Below are positions 57,928 to 64,000 of a stretch of 64,000 nucleotides of DNA, one piece after another. The DNA comes from Bursaphelenchus xylophilus. Taxonomy: Eukaryota; Nematoda; Chromadorea; Rhabditida; Aphelenchoididae. Below the pieces are notes generated by a model. That model searched no databases and was not told where the DNA came from. It saw nothing but the letters and a program-made list of their open reading frames with translations. The DNA lies in assembly GCA_904066235.2 (NCBI GenBank), contig CAJFCV020000006.1:744001-808000 (forward strand), given 5' to 3'. The stretch's first letter is position 1. Every line of letters starts with the position of its first letter. Both the position numbers and the translations under genes were made by a program.

Positions 57928-59638
57928 CCTGCAAAAGACTGTTTGTAGCAGCGTTAACATGGATTAAGCGAAAATTAGACAAATTAGACAAAAAATTTGC
58001 AATAATTCGATGATTTTAGACGAAAAATGGCAAATTTGCCAAAAATTGAATGAAAAAATCGGTGAAAATTGAGGTCATTTGGAAAGAGTTGACTTTTAAA
58101 ACCCTGCACATCAGATATTTCGATCGAAAGCCATGCGAAAAATAGCAAAAAACCAAAAAAATATTTTTTTTTACATTTAGGATGTTTTTCAAAAATCAGT
58201 GAATTTCGCTCAAAAAATCGGCAGAAATTTTGTCGCTTTGTGCTCAAGGAACTATAAAATTAAAAAAGCGGATATTAAAACCAAAAAACAAGATCAAAAA
58301 TCAAGCAAAAATCTAGATAAAAACGGATATTACACTAGTCAATAGATCAAAAACAAAAAATCTTTCAATTCTATCCAAAAAATGTTTGAAATCAAAATTT
58401 CACAGATAAAATACAGCCCACAACAGCCTTTTAATCATCCTCGAAGAGCTTATAAGTGCTAACCAACCTCCAAAAACGCTGCAGACTAAAAAATTCTCCT
58501 TGCATCATCATCTAAATTTATATGCAGATCCGGTTAAATACACGCTTCAATCCTCGGGTTTCGTATGGGAAACAGGATCGGCGTGGTCTGTGAAGGTTGT
58601 ATTGAACAAAGATTTTTTATGGTTTGTAGTTTTCTTCAATTTCTCTGCATATTTTATATTACACATAAGTTCGGAAACTAGAAAACTAGAAGCTATCAGA
58701 GCTTGGAAAACATGGGCAGGATGCGGTTTTGATGAAGTGTAAATGAATGTACAAAGTCAATAGGAACTTTTTTCGTTGTTTTGGATAAAATATTGAAATT
58801 TCCAGGGCATAAATCATCAAAATTTTGGTGATGACTCTAGTGTAATATAATGCCAATAAACTTCTAAAACATCTTGAAAAAAATGTTGTTAAGCCCATCA
58901 ATGGAGTAACCTCACCGTATTTTACCCAAAAAACCGAATTTGAAAAAATTCCGAGCCTCCAAGAAATCCGATAAATTTTGTGACATTTCGTCGAAATGCA
59001 AAAAATACCTTCCTAAATCCAGGAAAAAACAAATCAAAGAACTGATTATAGATGAAATTGGTTTGAAAATAAGTTTACTTGAATTTTTACTGGTCTAACG
59101 CGATTTTTGACACTTCGCAAAAAACCAATAACAAAATGTCAAAATTTAAATTCCATTCCAATACCTTCATTGAGACATTCGTAGATCATCGCAGTCTTCA
59201 AAAACCCTTATTTTAAGGAAAGCAAATCAAAATCCGACATTCCAATTGTAAAAATCCATTTATCTTACTTTACAGTTATGAATTCGATTACAAAAAACAT
59301 AATAGGTTAGGTAAATGGCTGAGATTCGGCGGGGGTCGAAAAAAAACAGATAAGAACGGCTTAAAATACGATTATACGATTATCAATTACGCGAAATGGG
59401 TAAAGCGACGGGGTGAGTTAAGAAAAAATGAGGAAAAATCAACAAAAATAGAGGGGAAAAGTGATAATCATGATGAGTTGAGGAGGAGAGCGGGGAAAAA
59501 TATAAAAAAAACTTGTGTCAACAGGCGAACAGAGTCAACAACGAATCTGAAAGTACGAAAACGAGGATGTGTTAGTTTCATTTTGGGTGTGAAAAGAGAG
59601 CAATGGACATGAACAATATATAGACATTATTGGGGCGG
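57928..59638. other. Intergenic region between CLN7-like and ECT2 genes
   Basis: It serves as upstream region of the CLN7-like gene and downstream region of the ECT2 gene. It is strongly AT-rich. I see no ORF, repeat family or TATA box that I can support. A read-through polyadenylation-like AATAAT lies just after the ECT2 stop on the reverse strand. Confidence 0.45.
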
Positions 59639-62600
59639 TCAGCGCGGCAGGGCCGACACGCTGTCGTTGAACTTGGACCGCGACGTCATGCGGTGCAGGT
59701 GGATGGAGACCGACGACACCGCGCGTCGCAGTTGCGAGTGGGAGCGGCGCAGCGCGTTGCCCGCTTCCTGGTGGTCCGCCTGGCTTCTGAAACAAGGAAA
59801 ATTATAGTCTAAAAACCGCAAAAAACATATCTCAAACGTTTTTTTAATCAATTTTCACTTCAACTTCTACCTAAAACCCGCGAAAAACATACAAAAAAAG
59901 TGAAAAAATAAATAAAAATTTTTTATCGAAAATCAAATAAATTTAGTCTAACAAGGAAAGTACTTCTATGGGGTATGGAGTTACAGGTCGAGATATATAT
60001 CAAAAAATTCGCAAAATTTTTCTGATTCAGAATATGTAAAAACTAGCTGCCTAATTTTGGTATGTAAGGGTGAAAAAAAACCCTCGGAACTTTTCTCGAA
60101 ACACCACGCAAATGCCTTTTTGACCAAGTTTTTACCAAATACAAAGCTTGTTTTTGAGTTGCAGTAAACTCTGGTATCTTTACTAGAAATTAGGCAGCTA
60201 ATTTTTGCATGTTCTGAATCGGAAAAATTTTGCGAATTTTTTGATATATGACTCGACCTGTAACTCCATACCCCATAGAAGTACTTTCCTTGTAAAACAA
60301 AGAAAAATTAATCTAACAGAGAGCCAAAAAAATAATTCAAAATATTTTTTTAATCAATTTTCAGCTCAATTGCTACCTAAAAATGTCATATAAAACAGCA
60401 AAAATGTAAAAAAAATTAAATTTTTTAATCAAAAATCATATAAATTGAGCATAAAAACAAGGCAAATTATTGTCTAAAAACAGCAAAAACCACAACTCAA
60501 AAAAATTTTTAATCAATTTTCACTCCAATTTCTACCTAAGCCCTCGAAAAAACAGAGAAAAACTTTAAAATAATAAAATTTTTTTTAATAAAAAATGCCA
60601 TAAATTTATGTCTAAAACAAGGTAAATTTCCACAAAAGCAATTTTGTTATCCCAAATATTAGAAAAAAGTAATTTTTATTTAATTTAGCATCTACAAGCT
60701 TAAAAACACCTCAAAAATCCCGGAAAAAAGAAAAAAAATTGATCTCTAAAATAACATCAATTTAGCCAAAAACAAGGTAAAATCAATAAAAAATTGGCAA
60801 TTTTATGCCTTCATTTACATCTCTATTAATTCTTCGCGTGAATTAGTACTTGCAAAATCAAAAAAAAAAAACATCCCGAATTCCTCAAAAAAAAAACTCA
60901 ATTTTTACCTAAAACAATATAAAATTGGTCGAAAAATGAAAAAAATGCAGATGTCAAAAACTTCAAACTGGACAGTAATAGCCTCTACAACCCTTAAAAA
61001 TCCTATTCTCCCTCCAAAACCCTCAAAAATCCGCAGAAAAATTTAAAATTTCCAAAAAACCCCAACTTTAAAAAAATCTCAACTTACATCATTCTTCTCA
61101 TAAAATCCAAGTCCTCCGGGTCTAGAAAGTAGCCTCCTTCTCTGTCGAGAACTTCCAACGCGTCATTCAGGTTCAGTTGTCTGGTTGTGTTGGTCCCGAT
61201 GACATGGACCAGTTCGTTCAAGAACACCATTGCGGCGCGGCTGTCCGTTTCACCGGCCACTTGGAAGGCGCACATCTCATCCGCCTTTTGATCGCGGATT
61301 TTCATGAAGAAAACTCCTGAAAAAATCGGTAAAATAAAAATCGAAAAATCAAAAAAAAAAATTTTTTTAAAAATATCAGATAAACCAAGGTAAAATACGA
61401 GCTTAAAAAAACGAAGTTTTTTAAAAAAAATTTTAAAAAATCTTAAAAATCCAAAAAAAAGTTTTAAAAATTCATAGATTTTTTCGCTTTTTTTTAAAAA
61501 AATTTGTGTGTTCAAAATTTTCCCACACAGCCAAAACAACCCCCAAAAAAATTCCCACCTCGATCCTGTGTGTGCAACAACAATCGGAAGCAGCTGAACC
61601 GCAAGGCGTCAATGTATTTGTACGGCTTTCTTTGGGGTGCTCGGAACGAACCGAGGAACGAATTGTTTCGCGCCAACGTTGCTCTGTTCCCGCTCATCGA
61701 CATGGACATTGTCAGATTGGAGGCCGTGGTGGTGTTCAGGTTCTGCGTCGAGTTCGAGAGGCCCATGGAGCTGGTGGAGTCGCGGTGCAGGCTGGCTCGT
61801 CGGTTCTTGGCGACCTGAAAAAATCATTTCGGTGAAAAAATGGGTTTAAGAATTGAAAAATCAAAAAGAATTAATTTTTGAAAAAAAAAATAATTGTCGA
61901 AAAATCAAAAAAGACTTTTTTTTTAATCGTCAAAAAACCTTAAAAAAATATTTTTATTGTCGAAAAACCAAACAAAAAATTTAATTTTTGAAAAAAATAT
62001 TTTAATTGTGTCGAAAAATAAAAAAAAAAAAAAATCAAAAAATAAAAAAAAATTTTAAATCGAAAAATCAAAAAAAACTTAATTTTTTGAAAAAAAAATG
62101 AATTGTCAAAAAATTAAAAAAGATTTTTCTAATCGTCGAAAAATCAAAAAAAAATTAATAAAAAATAAAAAAACCCAAAAAATAGAAAAAAATAATTTAA
62201 ATCGAAAAATCAAAAAAAAATAATTCCCTCTGAATTCCATACTCCGTACTTTACCCAAAAACCCTATCTCAACTCAAAACAAAAAATTTTACTCACCACA
62301 ACCGTGTCGTTGAAGAGGAAGAAGCTGACCACCTTCCCCTTCAATCGAGCCATCATTCCGCCGGCGCCCAGTACAAACAAATCAATTTTCTGGATGAACT
62401 CTCTGGACGATTGGACATAAGTTGTCTGAAATTTTAATTACAATTACTTTCGGCGCAAAAAAACCAAAAAAAAAAATTTTTTTTTTTGAGAAATTTTTTT
62501 TCATTTTCTCGCTAAAAAATCGATGCACACCTATAAACCGACTAATTCTGTCTTCTACTTTCTCCACGCACCTCAATTCCATCGAAAAAACCAAAACATT

Positions 62601-63691
62601 TGACCAAAATCTTCACAATTTATCAAAAACCCGCCAAAACAACCTAAATCAATATAAAATTCCAATTTTTCCCCCAAAAATCTCAAAACCAACTAGCCAA
62701 CCATTCATCACATCCTTTTTCCAGCCCTACACTTCCTCCTCATCCCCAAAACAACCCAAAAAACCGACCGGGAATCCTTCAATATCGTTCGCAATCTGCA
62801 TGAATCCCGAGTATTGGTCGGTCATTTGTCGGCGTTTGTTGGACTTGGTGAGGACCTCGTCCACGGACTGGATGGCCTTTTCCAGCCATTGGTAGTCGGG
62901 GTTGTTCTTGTCCGTGGCTTTGCGCAGCTCTTTCAGAAGCAGTATGACCGAGGGCAGTCGTTGGACGGGCCGGATCAGCATGTCGCGCAGGCTGCATTTC
63001 CTGCATGCTGGGTTGCTTTCCAGCTCCTGGAATGGACTGAATTTAAAGCAGCATCATTCAAACGCTTCTACTTTTCAATTCCAAACCATTACACCCACAT
63101 TTTCCACCATTTTTCAGTCTCCAAAATTCGCCTACCTTCATAAAACTAGCGACTTTTGGGTCGAGCAAAATCGTGTCCAACGACGCCTTCGCTTGGTCGT
63201 ATGAGTTCATGTACGACACGTAATGGTCGATCAGTGCATCCTTGGGGGTGGCGTACACCTGGCCCACCAGCTTGTTTTCGCGCCACTCTCGGAAGTCGCG
63301 GCCCGCCAGCGCCTTAAGCGAGCCCAAAATGTTGGAATGTACGTGGTATAAGGGTTCTATTCGCGAGAACAACGTGTTCAGATCGCGTCTCGAGACCAGA
63401 TCGTCCGGTCGCGACTCCAACGGCTGTTTGAAATTCTGAAAATTGAGAATTTTCGACGGTTCTTATCAAGAATCGAGCAATATACCTAAAATCCAAAAAA
63501 AAAAATCAAAATTTAAAAAAATTACCGTAATGATAAGACTCAAAATGTCGACGTAGTTCTGCTCCGTGTCCAGCAGTTCCGTGAACACCTTGAATCTTTT
63601 AGTTTTGGGCAGCTGGCCGTTCCCATCCAGCTGATCCGCCGATCGGTCCAGAAGGCCGGATCCGCTGTTCTCGAGGTTGTCCAAAGACGAC
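59639..63691 (-). CDS. ect-2: ECT2-type Rho guanine nucleotide exchange factor, C-terminal part
   Basis: The seven coding exons in transcription order are 63691-63526, 63435-63136, 63026-62769, 62425-62297, 61814-61559, 61316-61088 and 59786-59639 (1486 nt). The 5' portion, expected to encode the BRCT region, lies beyond the window. The DH domain starts at FTELLDTEQNYVDILSLIIT and includes the hallmark LIRPVQRLPSVILLLKELRK and NPDYQWLEKAIQSV, as in ECT2. The PH-like region has GKVVSFFLFNDTVVV. It is followed by an ECT2-type linker that is Ser/Asn-rich (LHRDSTSSMGLSNSTQNLN), then FMKIRDQKADEMCAFQVAGE. A basic tail follows (NALRRSHSQLRRAVSSVS, ending SVSALPR). ECT2 activates RhoA at the equatorial cortex to drive cytokinesis and also polarises the nematode zygote cortex. 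Coding exons are GC-richer than the long A/T-rich introns. The stop is TGA at 59639-59641. Confidence 0.92.
59952..60292. mobile_element. Hairpin element with TAA target duplication in ECT2 intron
   Basis: CAAGGAAAGTACTTCTATGG at the left is mirrored by CCATAGAAGTACTTTCCTTG at the right. The arms pair for about 110 bp, including GGAGTTACAGGTCGAGATAT and GAATTTTTTGATATATGACT. TAA flanks both sides (59949-59951 and 60293-60295). A 3-bp TWA duplication suggests a PIF/Harbinger-type MITE. It resides in the final intron of the ECT2 gene and is not related in sequence to the other families here. Confidence 0.85.
60293..62296. other. Low-complexity AT-rich introns of ECT2
   Basis: Outside the exons listed, this interval is dominated by A-runs and CAAAAAT/TTTTGAA-type sequence, with local 12-13 base A-tracts (for example 61870-62220). 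I see no gene or transposon in it. The ORFs that cross it follow poly-A frames. Confidence 0.6.
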
Positions 63692-63795
63692 CTAAAACAA
63701 CAAAAATGAATCCTAGACACATTTAATAACCTTATCCAACAATTTTAACCCCAACTTCGCGTTATATTTTATCAAAAAATCGCAAAAAAATTTGC

Positions 63796-63867
63796 TGCCC
63801 CGGGCGAGGATCGAACTCGCGGCCTTCAGATTATGAGACTGACGCGCTGCCACTGCGCTACCAAGGC
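63796..63867 (-). tRNA. tRNA-Met(CAT): tRNA-Met (CAT), elongator type
   Basis: The 72-nt cloverleaf on the reverse strand has an acceptor stem GCCTTGG paired with CCGGGGC (two G-T pairs). The D stem is GCGC/GCGC, and the anticodon loop CTCATAA carries the CAT anticodon. The T arm is GCGAG-TTCGATC-CTCGC, and the discriminator base is A. The elongator form is inferred from the ordinary D-loop and A-box sequence. There is no intron. The gene lies 100 bp upstream of the first visible ECT2 exon and in the same direction, so it is probably inside an ECT2 intron. Confidence 0.95.
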
Positions 63868-64000
63868 ACCTGTTCGAAGGCTCTTTCTTTCCGAGTAAGA
63901 GACAAACGGCGGGTTTTCGGACCTTGTAAAGCTGGTTCGGACCAAAAAAAAACTCAAAAATCTGTGATATGGCAAGGGGAGACCAAATTTTCATACTAGA

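Noticed and set aside
62422..62895. 157-codon forward ORF opposite ECT2 exons
   Set aside because: Antisense shadow of an A/T-rich intron and a real DH-domain exon.

Overview
The window looks like the chromosome of a rhabditid nematode, probably Caenorhabditis or a close relative. The grounds are two nematode-specific chemoreceptor families (Srt and Srsx), many introns of about 46-53 bp ending in TTTCAG, CAG acceptors placed directly before start codons as in spliced-leader trans-splicing, and an AT-rich background packed with short hairpin transposons. It holds 12 protein-coding loci I can support and one tRNA gene. Coordinates of spliced genes come from reading frames, splice-site consensus and comparison among paralogs, not from transcripts.

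Left arm (1-14 kb, + strand). Three tandem genes (204-497, 1675-1953, 4357-4641) encode small secreted cysteine-rich peptides with a CCRAHG core, which resembles the diapausin cysteine framework. Their TATA and GATA-site promoters and their spacers are duplicated. Next comes a two-exon C-terminal piece of a CLN7/MFSD8-like transporter (5071-6111). Two paralogous secreted proteins with 14 cysteines each (8024-9569 and 11665-13673) flank a small secreted-peptide gene (10681-11296).

Middle (14-31.5 kb) is almost gene-free. It consists of layered non-autonomous transposons: a hairpin family ending in TCAGTCTGTCGGGAAAATAA (called M, subtypes a-d), a roughly 450-bp family starting CAGGGGAAGTACTCC with TTA or TAA target duplications (H), long-hairpin families R and V, a decayed Tc1/mariner-type element (T), and a 181-bp solo LTR with a perfect 5-bp target duplication.

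Right-centre (31.5-49.4 kb, + strand) carries four Srt chemoreceptor genes. Their first three coding exons have identical lengths (343, 377 and 130 bp), and mobile elements sit in most introns and between the genes. A convergent Srsx-type receptor (50306-52355, - strand) follows.

Right arm (54-64 kb, - strand) has a complete seven-exon CLN7/MFSD8-like lysosomal transporter (54150-57927), then the C-terminal seven coding exons of an ECT2-type Rho GEF (59639-63691), whose 5' part lies beyond the window. An elongator tRNA-Met gene (63796-63867) lies just upstream on the same strand, probably inside an ECT2 intron.

The genes do not form one pathway. The window combines an environment-facing part (secreted peptides and chemoreceptors, tandemly duplicated and full of transposons) with a conserved housekeeping edge (CLN7-like transporter, ECT2, tRNA).
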